From Sipunculus nudus (taxonomy: Eukaryota; Annelida; Sipuncula; Golfingiida; Sipunculidae): a stretch of DNA of 64,000 nucleotides. Both the position numbers and the translations under genes were made by a program. The notes beneath the pieces were generated by a model. It worked only from the letters and a program-made list of their open reading frames with translations. It ran no database searches and had not been told where the DNA came from. The stretch is taken from NCBI GenBank assembly GCA_026874595.1, contig CM049307.1, positions 29,055,079 through 29,119,078 of the forward strand, read 5' to 3'. Of the stretch, positions 46,353 to 58,600 are shown in pieces (the stretch's first letter is position 1; each line of letters begins with the position of its first letter).

Positions 46353-46560
46353 CAGCTAACTTCCCCATTGGCATAAGTCGACACTAGTGATTAAAGCAGG
46401 TGCTGGCTGAGTTTGCTAACCTGAATCTAAGAATCTAAAAAAAGGTGTGACGGCCAAAAAGGGATGGAGAACATATTCAGCTGACTTCCCTATTGACATT
46501 GATCGACACTAGTGAATAAAGTAGGTGGCGGCTGAGGAATGCTTACCTGAATCGTTAGAA
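46310..46560. repeat. 125-bp tandem duplication containing the LINE empty site
   Basis: TGTGACGGCCAAAAAGGGAT begins at 46321 and 46446. Both units continue through ACATATTCAGCT(A/G)ACTTCCC. The second unit carries AACATAT (46470-46476), the unoccupied counterpart of the CR1-like LINE target. Confidence 0.75.
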
Positions 46561-46678
46561 AATCTGCCAGTAGTGATTATTTCTAAATGTTTCCGGAGTG
46601 ACGTCAGACGAGACCTATGTTTATTTAAAAAAAAACATACCACATATTATGCAGATGCTTTCCCCTAACAATAAGTTG

Positions 46679-46692
46679 TATCTCTTTTACAG
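46679..46692 (+). promoter_or_regulatory. 3' splice acceptor before UGT B coding exon
   Basis: TATCTCTTTTACAG followed by GTGTGATG, the same arrangement as in gene A. Confidence 0.65.
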
Positions 46693-46697
46693 GTGTG

Positions 46698-48272
46698 ATG
46701 ACCATGAATCCTAGGTGTCGCAATATTCCTTGCATAACATTCGTATATATATTTATAACCCATATTGGATTGAGCCAGTCAGCGAACTTACTCCTCGTTC
46801 CATACGACCACGTCGGACATACCAATTTCTTCATTATAGCAGGTCAAGCACTCGAAGCAAAAGGTCATAATGTCACCATTTTCACAAATACCAAGTATCA
46901 TTCGGCGGTTGTGAATGCCGGCCTAAGTTCACTAACATGGAAGCCAGAAAAGGCATTAAGCTTCCATGATGACAAAGAAATAACGGAAGCTTTTTCGCGT
47001 ATGTCCTTCCGCAAAGATATGCCACTGAAAGAAACTTTTCAAACTGTTTCAAAGATAGTCACAAGGATATCCGAGCAGTGTAATGAAATTTTGGAAAATA
47101 AACAGTTGCCAAGGACCATCAGACATTCAGTTTTTGACTTAACCATAATGGATGGAATGCTTCCGGCAAAGAGCCTTTATGTGATTCCGTATAAGCATTC
47201 CATTAGGTTTGTGACACTATCGGTTTTAGAGGATCCATGGTCCTATAGAGTCCCCAGCCTCCCATCAGTAGAAACGTATCCTCATATCGACAGTACCAAT
47301 GTGATGTCATTCAGCACGAGAATTAAAAATTTGGTTCTATACTGTGTAGTACATTTCTGCATGACTTTCATTCAACCAAACCATCTCGTATCAAAGTATG
47401 CTCCAGATCGTCCACAAAAGACAATCTCAGAAATATACTCCTCAGCAGAGATGGTTTTTGTTAACTGGGAAATCCATGCATTAGATTATCCCAGGATATC
47501 GGCGCCGCATTATAGGTTCATTGGTGGGCTTGGTGTTACACCTCCAAAACCGTTACCTGAGGAACTTGAAAATGTCTTATCAAACGTTTCTGAAGCGGTG
47601 CTGGTCAGTTTTGGTTCACTGGTTAAACATCTGCCGAATTGGGCCAAAAGAAAGCTATTTGCCGTGTTCCGTAAGATACCAGATGTGCAGTTTATAGTGA
47701 AACTTACCAATGATATCCCTGCGGAGGTTCCTGAAAATGTCAAGACGATGAAGTGGCTTCCGCAGAACGATCTTCTTGGACATCCAAAGATACGAGCCTT
47801 CATTACACATGGCGGAAACAACGGCCAAATGGAAGCTCTGTACCATGGTGTTCCAATGATGGCAGTACCCGTTATGTTGGACCAAATACATAATGCAATG
47901 CGTATTGAAGAACGAGGTTATGGAAAATACTTATTCATGGCAGAGTCAAACGTGGAAGAAATCAAGGAGACTGTGCTGGAATTGTTAACTAATGACTCCT
48001 ACAGGATAAATATAAAACGGGGTTCGGAGATCTTCAGGAGTCTGCCAAAATCCGAAGACACGTTGGTGTTCTGGATTGATCATATTCTGCAATTTGGAAG
48101 TGATCACATTAGGTCCCCTCATATAAACATGCCTCTGTACAAGTTCTTTATGTTTGATGTTTTCTTATTCTTAGGTACCGTTGCGCTTTGTATCATTATT
48201 CTAGTAATCGTAAGCATAAGATATTTTTTTAGCTATTTCTGCAAAAGGAATGCTAAAGAGAAGCAACAATAG
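46698..48272 (+). CDS. UGT: UDP-glycosyltransferase B
   Basis: Paralogue of the gene at 19279, of equal length (524 codons) and in a single coding exon. It has an N-terminal signal peptide ending near LSQSA, the acceptor-domain motif YDHVGHTNFF, a complete UGT signature (FITHGGNNGQ to AVPVMLDQ, about residues 368-396), a C-terminal membrane anchor and the tail KEKQQ, which keeps the KxKxx ER-retrieval form. The same GT1 reaction is expected, on lipophilic acceptors in the ER lumen. Compared with gene A it is nearly identical over the last 100 or so residues. It is much more diverged at residues about 180-225 (acceptor domain) and about 276-355, so substrate range may differ. The frame is intact with no sign of decay. 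The two genes share strand and flanks, consistent with tandem segmental duplication. Confidence 0.93.
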   Translation: MTMNPRCRNIPCITFVYIFITHIGLSQSANLLLVPYDHVGHTNFFIIAGQALEAKGHNVTIFTNTKYHSAVVNAGLSSLTWKPEKALSFHDDKEITEAFSRMSFRKDMPLKETFQTVSKIVTRISEQCNEILENKQLPRTIRHSVFDLTIMDGMLPAKSLYVIPYKHSIRFVTLSVLEDPWSYRVPSLPSVETYPHIDSTNVMSFSTRIKNLVLYCVVHFCMTFIQPNHLVSKYAPDRPQKTISEIYSSAEMVFVNWEIHALDYPRISAPHYRFIGGLGVTPPKPLPEELENVLSNVSEAVLVSFGSLVKHLPNWAKRKLFAVFRKIPDVQFIVKLTNDIPAEVPENVKTMKWLPQNDLLGHPKIRAFITHGGNNGQMEALYHGVPMMAVPVMLDQIHNAMRIEERGYGKYLFMAESNVEEIKETVLELLTNDSYRINIKRGSEIFRSLPKSEDTLVFWIDHILQFGSDHIRSPHINMPLYKFFMFDVFLFLGTVALCIIILVIVSIRYFFSYFCKRNAKEKQQ

Positions 48273-49063
48273 GAGAATGTTGGTTATTTACCAACAAGAG
48301 CAAGATACGTATGCGCTTTAATATCATGACCACTCAGTGTCCATCTGCCCATGATTTTTGTTTAACATTTGATTTCTTATTCAGCTGATTGCCAGATATA
48401 CACATGACATTGTGTGTTATGTCAGTCATCGCTGCTAAATAAACAGAAGCCGTGTTCAGAAGGATTACTGCGTCCGCTGGAAATAAAAACATTCGGTTAT
48501 TTGTATCAGCACTCGTAAACACAATCACACAAAAATCAGATGAGGGTGTTTAACTGAGCAATCTATATTGACCCCTTCTGTGACAACTATGTTTTATCTG
48601 AAAATTGCATCGGGGCATGGGCTGATTTTCCCTGATGAAGCCTATTTATCAGGAAAAACGAAAGTGATTGTTCCCACAGAAGCGCCTCAACTAGTAGGAA
48701 ACTCAGACGATTGAAACGTAACACATTTAAATGAATCAAATTTATTAATGAAAAAATTACAAATAAATTGGCATTTAATAGTAATAACATCCAATATAAA
48801 AGAAATGTGTAATATTCGCAATGCTTGTCAGTTTTTGTATCACAGCGTCTCTTTATTAACCGATATACCAAACCCCCGCAACTAATTCCAGCACGGGCAG
48901 CATGGAATTAAAAATTTATATTTCATGTGTGCAGTGCCTCTGTAGGGTATATACCCCCACCCCCACGCCCTCTGTATTAAATTGTGAAACGTTGTATACT
49001 ATGGGAAGTTTTTTTTCAAAAGCTAAAAGATATTTTTTGTCACAGCCTCCGCAGACTTGTCCG

Positions 49064-49094
<31 letters not shown>

Positions 49095-49208
49095 TTTTAT
49101 CAGCCTGCTTCCTTGTAAGACGTGTGGTAAATTTTGTGATTTGATTGTGGGCTGCGGGAGGATCCTTGCTGAGACTATTGAGCCACGTAATTCAAACAAC
49201 ACAGAGTG
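48273..49208. other. 3' flank of UGT B, no further gene seen
   Basis: Homologous to 20854-21942. Contains a T-run of about 29 bp (49063-49091). Confidence 0.55.
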
Positions 49209-49216
49209 TTGGAGTC

Positions 49217-49360
49217 TACGGGGGCTCGTATAGGACACACAGAAAATTATTTATTATCTCGTTCTCACGCTGTAGTATCGCGTTCCCACGCGATGGAACG
49301 AGATACTTTCGCGTTGAAACGAGATAAAATAAAATTCTATGTGTACTATACGAGCCACCG
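49217..49360. mobile_element. Short MITE with CGGTGGCTCGTATA ends, block B copy
   Basis: Same element as 21951-22116. Here the flanking direct repeat TTGGAGTC is perfect (49209-49216 and 49361-49368). The ends are (TA)CGGGGGCTCGTATA and TATACGAGCCACCG. Confidence 0.82.
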
Positions 49361-51062
49361 TTGGAGTCGCTGTTGATCGCAGTTGTTTACATTTAATTTA
49401 CAAAATTAGGTAAAGGTCACTCAACCAGAACCGCATCTATACACTTTCACTTGGCACATGGGCACCGCTTAAATGACAAGAATATTTCAAAATAATTCAT
49501 CATAAGATCCCTAATACAATAATATTGGCAGAAAAAAAAGAGGTACAGTTATTTTTATTATGCAAGTCATGCTCAGAGGTTCATAATCAGGAGCAATATA
49601 CTGCATAATCTCTTCAACTATTATTTCAATTATACGAAAGTTTCCCAGTATTAGCATTATAGAAAACAGTATCAGCACCTGACATACGACTGTTTAACAC
49701 CTTGTCATGGTTCTGCATGTCAGTAAACACGGTCCACATGTTTCTTTTTACCATAATAAGGCCACGTGTCCGGAGGTCCGATTTTGCGCTTGCGCGACAA
49801 ATCCCGAATAAGTTCTGGTCCACAGTAGCCTTTTCTTGAACCTTTATGTCCTCTAATATATCCCTGCTGGATGGAATTAAGGTTCATGGACAGAATTTAA
49901 ATTCACTTTAGATCCCGTTGCGAAAGATCTGATTGATAAGCCCAGGGTCCTTATGTGAAATGACACGCGTACCACAGAATGAGCCCGTGTATCGGGTCCC
50001 TCAGCCATTACGTGTTGTTTCATGTTGTTTACTGTGTTTAGAACACGAATTACATTTGAGGCCCAAGTCAGTAAAAGCTTCTCCTGATTGTCAGGTGCTG
50101 TGGCCCGGGCGATGAACGGAGATCCATGAGCTGTGTTTATGTTGAAGCCTGTGTTCCCGCCCGATCCACATTTTTCAACACTCGTGTACATGTGTAACCA
50201 ACGGTTTCAGGGCAATATTTTTTATCGACGAATTTATTTCAAAGAGACTCTATTTTTCGTATTAATTCAAAATGCTTTATAGGTAAATAGGCCCCTTATA
50301 AAATAAGGCATTATACTTGGTATGACAGTAAAATGAAGAAAGAACATGAATGAAATGAATAATACAATGTCTTGTGAAACATGGAAAAACCAATTACTGC
50401 GATCTAAATAGAAGAAAGTAGCTATACGTAATACTATGGACAAGCCATCTAGGTATCTACATATGTAAATATGAACCTATACAACTAAGACGTAATCTTT
50501 AGATAAATCTAGACGTGGTTCTTCTATTTTAACAGTTGCAGTGAGTCTGTGATATTGAACAATTCTTACATGTTATTCAAGGTGTTTGGTCTGCTCCAGA
50601 AATAACTGTTCATATAACTTTATCTATCAATTTTTAAATTATGGACATAAGAATAAATCATAAAAGTCGCCACCTTGTTCTTTTACAGAAAACGTACAGA
50701 TTTGAATTAATCATATAATTATAATTATTGCTTGTGACATCCACAACGACATATAGGGAATAATTCTGTAACTAGCGCATGTTTCCTTCAGTTCCATAGT
50801 AGCAGTTATGAATTAGTATAAACCCCACAATTAAATGATACGCACTTCGCACTTTGACCTGACCTTTTTTTTAAACACATTCATAATTAATCATTGCCCA
50901 GAGACTTGTTTGGTTATCTAATCCAACTGCTAACAGTTGTAGTGTAGCACATAGACCACTGATAAAACGCAAGAACAGTTTGAATATAGTGTTTGAGGAA
51001 CGCAACTTTAACGTGTAGGATAGAAGATTCGAGCATACAGGTAGAGTATTCATGTGACCATG
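49361..51062. other. Block B unique flank
   Basis: Aligns with 22117-22440 and then, across the L1-like insertion in A, with 28044-29220. No gene supported. Confidence 0.5.
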
Positions 51063-51341
51063 ATTTTATTACCAAATATGCCCCATGTGACAGATTGACG
51101 CAAAAAGGAGTGTAGCTATTGTACACTCTTAAAACATAATGGTTATAAAAATTAAAATTGGTTAAAATTAACCAATCTGACTGGTAGATACGTGTCCAAA
51201 CATTCTTCTAGTCAAAACAACTAGAAATAATCAAATATATTATGCTTAGATTTAAACCATTCTGGGACTGTTACATACTTATTGTAATGGTGCATAACAT
51301 TCGTTCAGGTAACTCCAGACATGGGGTCTACTACAGGTGTT

Positions 51342-51480
51342 CTATTACTATTACTATTTCTATTACTTTCAGTTTCTGAGATTACTATTACTATTACTAT
51401 TACCACTTTTATCTTCTATTACTATTACTGTTACTGGGGTATCTATTACTATTACTATTACTTTTACTATTACTATTACT
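51342..51480 (+). repeat. (TTACTA)n tract 1
   Basis: Imperfect TATTAC hexamer/trimer array of about 140 bp, with short interruptions (TTTCAGTTTCTGAGA, CACTTTTATCTT). Confidence 0.9.
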
Positions 51481-53236
51481 TAAACTTATGTGGGGATTAT
51501 AGACCTTGTGCAGCCAAATATGCTATAAACTAGCACTACAGTCACAAGTTTAAATAATATTACAAGCGCCTATATCATCCAGTTACCTACACAATTTTCT
51601 TATACTATGTCCGTCATTTACAGAAAGCTAATGATAATGGAGATCTTGATTATTTCTGTTCTTTTATATTTTGAAACCTCAATGCCCGTTATTGGGGCAT
51701 TTCAAGTAGAATATATAAGATAGTTGTATGAACTCGTGAATACATGTAATTTGAAATCAACCCATTGTAAAGGCCCTGGCATATGTAAAATATTGATTTA
51801 TAGTTATATGCATACTTGTTCATTTTTTCTTCATATATATTTCACATAAATTTATTTTATAGTACATACTTCCATTTAGATTCAATCTTCTTTCTTGTAA
51901 TTAATAAATAAAGATTTTCAGTGTAAATTAAATTATGCATGATTTTTGCATATTATTATTTAGTATCAAAGCTGACAAATCAATCCTTTACGTATGTATC
52001 AGGACAGGAATTTATGTAGGGCTATGTCCTGTTTCCCAATCCTTATTAATATATCCAATAAGAACACTGTTTATATCAATATTCTGGACAGAACCAAGCT
52101 GGAGACAAATGAACCCATCTTCTTGGGTGTATATATGTTCATTTGGAAGTGATGCCATGTTTTATTCCATTGCATAGTACATCTTGAGAGTGAACAGAGA
52201 GGTGGTAGACTTTACAATATTCGTAGCATGCATGGCCTTTATTTTTCAGGCATGCCCTACTTCAATGCAGCAAAACCAACAAAGGATAACTTAGGAATAT
52301 GGAGAGGTATTAAAACTTTTACATCAATTTTACAAAACAAATAAAATGTTATTTATATAACTTTCATAATAAATTTGGTATTAAACAATCTTGTGCTTTA
52401 AATTTAATGCATAACAGGATCTAATTATCTTATATCAGAATTTCAGTTATTAAAAAAAAATTGATATTAACAGAAACATATATTCTCATATTATATAATA
52501 AATAAATTTATATAATGAAAAAATGGTTTATTTAATTTTTAAAATATAAATCAACATAATTTTAGATACTGAGTGAAGGTATGCAAAATAGGTACTATGA
52601 AATAACAGACAAATATTAAAAGAATAGTTTTAAAAGAATATGTATATAAATTAACTATATAATACCTATGCCTGTAGTATTACTTTCTGTATCCAAGAGA
52701 TTGTAGTACTGGTATAAGTTTATAGCATTGTAGGCTTCAATACTTTATGGGTAGTGAAAACACCATAAACCTATCATAACATTTGGGTATGCACTGTATC
52801 TAGTTCCATATTATATTTCTCTTGTATGTGTCTTATTGCAATCTGTATTATTTAAATGCAAACTGGCTGGTAAAAACAAAACAAGGTACATTTCAGAATA
52901 TGCATATGGATTGCTGGATGTGAGATAAGATGTACATGTCACAATAATAATACACTATTTATCTGTCTCTTAACATCAAACATGCCTCTGTTTATCTATG
53001 GTTTAGTAATCTAAGGTCAGATTGAGGCAGGTATCTTATTTGGTTGAGACCTGCTTTGTCCAGTACTCTATTGTAATTGGCATCAGTGGTCACCAGCAAT
53101 GTGGCAGCTGGCCCATGCTTGCCTCAACAATAGGCAGAGCCTTGGCAATCACTGTACATGAACTGAGTCTGTTCAGCATTATTTTCTTATATGCTTCATG
53201 ATCAAGGGGCTCACAGGAATTAATAGAAAGTAATAT

Positions 53237-53387
53237 GTATTACTCTATTACTTCGTCTTCTGTTTCTATTACTACTACTATTACAGCTCAAATTTTTGAG
53301 TCTATTACTATTACTATTACTATTACTATTACATGGAAAAAAGCTGTAATAGTCTATTACTATTACTATAACTTATTACTATTTCCC
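53237..53387 (+). repeat. (TTACTA)n tract 2
   Basis: Same motif and orientation as tract 1, about 1.75 kb downstream within the same insertion. Confidence 0.9.
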
Positions 53388-53950
53388 CATGTCACGGTAA
53401 ATCTAGTAATAATTGTAATTAAATTAGCTAAATTAACATGCTGTGGACCCCGGCACTTGAACCAGCTATCAAAGCACAGCAGTTATTAAATCAACATTGT
53501 AGTAAGTAAGATGTTTTTAAGTTCCACAGGCAACAATACTTGTTTAATCAAATACTTATTTCTCAAGAGATTCATAATAGTTAGGCTGGCGGGCAGCTTG
53601 AACTAATTATCGACGGATTTAAGTACCCCAACCTAACCAGGAGATGACTGGCTGCGTAAGGCTGACCAACGCTGCCCTTTGCGTGCCTATATGTACATTG
53701 AAACTCTGAAATTCTGCTTTCGATAAAACATTTTATCCATATAATTCTATAATAATTAAAATGATTTGTTATTTAACTAACAATCAATAGAGAACATGGA
53801 TACGGGTAATATCTGCCAGGAATCAGCGCGAAACATATAAATATTCAGAGTTACATGTTTAAATAAGTTAAATCTAACTGTTATTCGTATGTTTCTAGAG
53901 CTGTCTCACAATATTTTCTATTTTAATTCATTATATTACCATATTTACAA

Positions 53951-54391
53951 AAGATATGTCTACTAAACTTTGTATGCAGACAGGGCAAATAGTAAGGCAC
54001 TTGAAGGGGTAGAATAATTAAAACTGGTCGAGAATCTGCTGAATATAGTAATGTGATACCTAAAACTACAAACACAATATGAAAGCCGCTATTCCAACAC
54101 AAACTACACACGGACATACATGAGGTGACCAGCCTGCTTCATTCTATGACGTCCGGTTCAACATCCAGGCTTCATAGCATGATCATTTAGCTACATCATG
54201 ATATAATTGTCTAAGTAACCTGTACTAATTATATATAACATTAATATATAATGACCAACTTATAGTGGTATTATTTTAACTTTTTGGAATAAATTATTTT
54301 ACTGAGTCTATGGTCTACCTGTGGAACTTGATTTACACGGAAAAATTAATATACCGACATGCAGGAACTAGGTATTAATTTATTTCATTTA
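53951..54391. other. Block B flank, homologous to 29220-29370 and 29906-30210
   Basis: Aligned landmarks are ATGTCTACTAA, CTAAAACTACAAACAC, CCAGCCTGCTTCA and TGTACTAATTATATATAA. The region is contiguous here but split in block A by the 29378-29905 repeat. No gene. Confidence 0.55.
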
Positions 54392-54479
54392 TCTTTAACA
54401 CAGCTGACTGAAAGTCATCCGAGCTATAGCGATCACTCTATGACCGTCATCCGTCTGTCTGTCCGTCTGTATGTCTGTC

Positions 54480-55490
54480 CGTCCGGGCACAAATCGTGAC
54501 CACTGGACTTAGAATCTTCTAAATTCACATCCAAGGAGATCCATGAAGAACCTTGGTGGCTTAGAAGTACCCCACAGAATAATTAAAAATTTGATACAAA
54601 AGCTCCAATATCTGAAGAACTATTAATTCTTTACATGTATATTGCATATTGATCATGGAGTGTTTTATCATTTCCGGTCTGGTTGCGCCACCTGCTTTTT
54701 TCACATTTTTACGCATTTTTTACTCAAGTTTTTAGACCTCCAAAGATGTGGTTGTCTGTTAACAGGGAATTAATCGTAACTATTGCACCTAGAATCTTCT
54801 GTCTTTACATCCAGGGAGGTCCATGAAAAATCTCTTTGGAAACCTGTAATTAGTTACCCAAATCCTGTGAGCTCGAAAATACCCCCAAGATTGATTAAAG
54901 ATTTGATTCCAAAACTTCAGTATCTGAATAACTAATCCATTGATCACCATAATCTTTTGCATGCATATTGATCATGGAGTGTTATATCAGTTCCTGCAGA
55001 CTGGTGGGGTCATCTGGATTTTCCCAATATTTACGATTTTTTTCTTTATTTTTGAGATCTTCAAAGCAGAGGTTGTCCTTTTACCAGGCACAAATCGTAA
55101 CCACTTAAATTGAATCTTCTAACTTCACATCCAGAGAGGTTCCTGAAAAATCTTCCAGGAAACCTGAAATTAAGTCTCTGTTACTAATATCCTCCGAGCT
55201 ATTGGGCTCAGAAGTGACCCCCCCCCCCCCATTAATTAAAATTTGATACAAAAGCTGCAGTATTTCAACAACTAATGCATTGATCACCATGATTATTTGC
55301 ATGCATATTTCATCATTTCCTGTAGACTGGCGGCGCCACCTTTTTTACAAATTTTTACGCAATTTTTCTCAATTATTAAGACCTTCAGTTTTTTACTTGA
55401 CACCCCGGGGGGTCCATGAAAATTCTCCTTTGAATCCTAAATTTAGGTATCTGTTACCCATGTCCTCTGAGCTATGGGGCTCAAAAGGTG
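54480..55490. repeat. About 320-bp tandem repeat, three or more copies
   Basis: TGATCATGGAGTGTT at about 54651 and 54969; the TTTTTTACGCA(A/T)TTTTT block at about 54700, 55020 and 55345; ACATCCA(A/G)(G/A)GAGGT(C/T)C at about 54525, 54805 and 55128; AAATCGT(G/A)ACCACT at about 54491 and 55090. Non-coding. Confidence 0.75.
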
Positions 55491-55652
55491 AAAGTTGGTT
55501 AGGTCATGGTCCCAGACAAATTGAGTGGAAAGGTGCTTAATGTCTGCAGTAAGGAATTGGCACCTATATTCACCCGTTTGTTTCAAATTTCATTAAACAC
55601 GGGATTTGTTCCAACCATTTGGAATACTTCAGAAAATATACCGCTTGCTAAA
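55491..55652 (+). pseudogene. Rex1/L2-like LINE, RT N-terminal fragment
   Basis: Open frame over about 50 codons: DKLSGKVLNVCSKELAPIF, LFQISLNTGFVPTIWNTS, then IPLAK. This is the standard entry into the reverse transcriptase of Rex1/L2-type LINEs. It stops at 55652, where an L1-like LINE is inserted, and resumes at 60211 in the same frame. The LINE is truncated at its 5' side against the 320-bp tandem repeats. Confidence 0.82.
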
Positions 55653-58600
55653 TAATTAATATTATAAATTATAAACATAACAACAATGATGTGAATTGAG
55701 TGAGTACAAGTGTTACTGCTTACCGCCCTGTTTTTGTCTGTGTTGGACATGTTTTTATAGGTAAACATAATGCTGGTCTGATCCATATTTTATTTAAATC
55801 ATGTCCTGAGAAGAAAAGTGTAATATACATAAATTTAACTGAACGCAGGTCAGGCATATGCTGTTTGAGAAATAAGATACAGATGCCAAACTGAAATTAG
55901 CACAATGGACACTGTGTTACTGTTAGGTTATATTAGCTTCTTGATATAACTGAGATTCAAAGTTCAAATGAAACTGCATTAAAGTAATATGGCAATTATA
56001 GTATGACATCCAGTATTAAACCAAGCTGTCTGGTTAAAATGAGTCAGATGACATAAGGGAAATAACACCTCTACGTGTACATGTATATTATTCCTTTGTT
56101 AGAAGCCCGACAATTCAAGGAGCAAAGGAACAGTATGTTATTATGTTTATGAGAACAAAGATTGTAATGTGACTGGATACAAACGTTTTCCTTGTTTATA
56201 TCAGACTGATTCTGTTTTATTAAAAGCAGTATATATGTCAATTAGTAGAAGACATAGGGTGGTTGATTATTGTGAGAATTTTCACATTTAATATATAATC
56301 ATGGAGACTGCTCATACTGCAGACTCTTACGAGCCTATAGGAGAGTGGAGAAAGTGTAATAGAAAGGCACACTAAACTTTTGTTATTTTGATGTAGCACC
56401 AGTGTTGTATTATTATTTTGTTGCTATGATACATTGTCCGTCGTCCGTTTGCTGCTGTATGTACTTTTAACCCATAACACCACTAAAGGAAGGAACTGGA
56501 ATTACTTGTTTTTATTGAAACAGACTATCAGTTTATCATAACAGCACTATCATAGTTAAGCTGGCACATAATATAATAAGAGTTTAATTTGTATAACACC
56601 TTGAATTCCACAAAAAAATTCTTTTTATAAGAAGCAAGATAAACATATTATAAAGCAAACTACAGAAAGTTCAGTTCAGATTCAGTATAAATATTCAAAC
56701 AGCAAAATATATTATCTGTTTTAGTATTATAAAAAAAAACCTTATAATATTTAAAAAATTATTTACTTGTTGGAAAATATAATTTTATAATAAAAATAGA
56801 AATAGGAGCCAGTTGGAATGCTGGTCATATTTGCTCATTGATCTGGTTTACAAGAACTTTGATGGGGATACAGCATAAACATGTATATAATCAACCTATT
56901 ATGTTAAGTTATACTGGAAAATATTTACTATTGATGTCAATCCATTTATATTTAATGTTCTTTGTATTATATGTCATGCCTATTATTTAAATTTCAACTC
57001 AAATTCAATGAAGTTTCAGATATCTTATATAGAGTCAAACTTTAATGGTACATGTAGATTTAGCATTATTTCAGACTGCAAGAGAAAAATAACATGATAG
57101 GAGAGGTCAAGATATTTAGTATGAATGTAAGAGACCTTAGAACCTTTAAAAAAAGAAGAGCTATCTTAAGCTGGATACGCGGAGACATAAAGCAGACATT
57201 ATTTTATTGCAAGAGACGTATAGCCAAAAACCTGATGAAAATATTTGGAAAAATGGATGGGGGATATATTCTGTTTTGTCATGGGAGTAACAACAGCAGA
57301 GGGGTAGCTTGTTTGTTTACAAACCAAATTAAATACAACATAGTCAAAGTTTTAAATGATAGTAATTTGTCAAATAGAAGTAAACGACATTTTATATAAT
57401 ATTATAAATATCTATTCTCCAAATTATGAAGGAAAGCAAAAAGTGTTCTTTAATAGTATTGTTAAAAAATTGAATGAAATGGAGTTACCACACCAAGAAA
57501 ATATAATTATCGGAAGGGACTGGAATTTTGCTCTCACTAGCAAAGATAAAAAATGTGGACAAACACCTCTAAAATCAAAAGTAATTAAAGAAATCTTAAA
57601 ATTAAAAAGTAAGTTTGATCTCATTGACATATGGAGAATCAAGAACCCAGAGAAAGAACAATACACATGGAGACAAAAAACAAAATAGTTTTACAGTAGA
57701 TTAGACTATTACTTTATTACAAGTCATTTACAGGATGAAATAACAGATAATTCTATCACTCCAGCTTTTATGTCAGATCACTCAGGAATAAAAATACAAT
57801 AAAAGAAAATTCATTTGAAGAGGGAGGAAAAGGATACTGGAAATTTAATAATCAGCTTCTTAATAATCAATATTATATAACTTTGATAAATAATAAAATT
57901 GATGAATGGTTGAAGGAAAATGAGATGCTAAATCCAAGCAGCCTCTGGGAATTCATTAAATATAAAATAAGACAAGAAACAATAAAATTTGCAAAAATTA
58001 AAAAGAAATGATAAAGAAAGAGAATTGTGTCTAATGGGGGAAATAGAAGCTCTAGAAGATATTCAACAGGAAAAAGACCACTATGAACAGCTTCAAGAAG
58101 AACTATATGATCTTTATGAAACTAAAGTGGAGGGAATAATAACAAGAGCAAAAATAAGATGGATAGAAAAAGGTGAGAAGAGCATGAAGTATTTATATCA
58201 TTTAGAAAAAAGAAATGGACAAAAAAGCATATAAAAAAATTGGTAGATGATGAAGGAAAACTAATAATAGGTACACAAAACATATTAAATGAGCAGAAAA
58301 GATTCTACCATAAATTATATTCTTCTCAAACAAATAATCAAACAGACTTTAAAGATAATATTTTTTAAAATAATAATAACATTCCAAAATTAACCATTGA
58401 AAAGCAAAATAAATGTGAAGAATATCTGACTGTTGAAGAATGTTTGAAATCTTTGAATACATTTAAACCTTGTGCATGATTTAGAGACCCCTAAAATTGT
58501 TTTAAACTTGTTTAGACTGTTCAGGCAGTATTCAGGTTTGAAAATTAATACAGATAAAACTGAGGAAATGTGTTTAGGGAAACTTAAAAATAGTAATGAA

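Larger units (their letters stand above)
51063..53950. mobile_element. Unclassified 2.9-kb insertion in block B
   Basis: In block A the flanks are contiguous (about 29212-29225, TACCATATGTCTACTAAC). In block B they are separated by about 2.9 kb, bounded left by GACCATG and right by ATTACCATATTTAC. It contains two (TTACTA)n tracts, a hairpin ATTGGTTAAAATTAACCAAT (51157-51176) and a second hairpin TTCTAGT-CAAAACA-ACTAGAA near 51208. No coding frame and no clear terminal repeats were found, so the class is unknown; it might be more than one insertion. Confidence 0.5.

Noticed and set aside
28162-50191. Related minus-strand frames at 28162-28413 and 49877-50191, and short MDQ-starting frames at 28107 and 49823
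   Set aside because: Similarity reflects the segmental duplication. Ends differ, differences are mostly amino-acid changing, and there is no domain or splice context to support a gene.
51342-53387. (TTACTA)n tracts as telomere-like or CRISPR-like repeats
   Set aside because: The unit is not the TTAGGG or any other known telomere repeat, there are no unique spacers of constant length, and the arrays are internal microsatellites.
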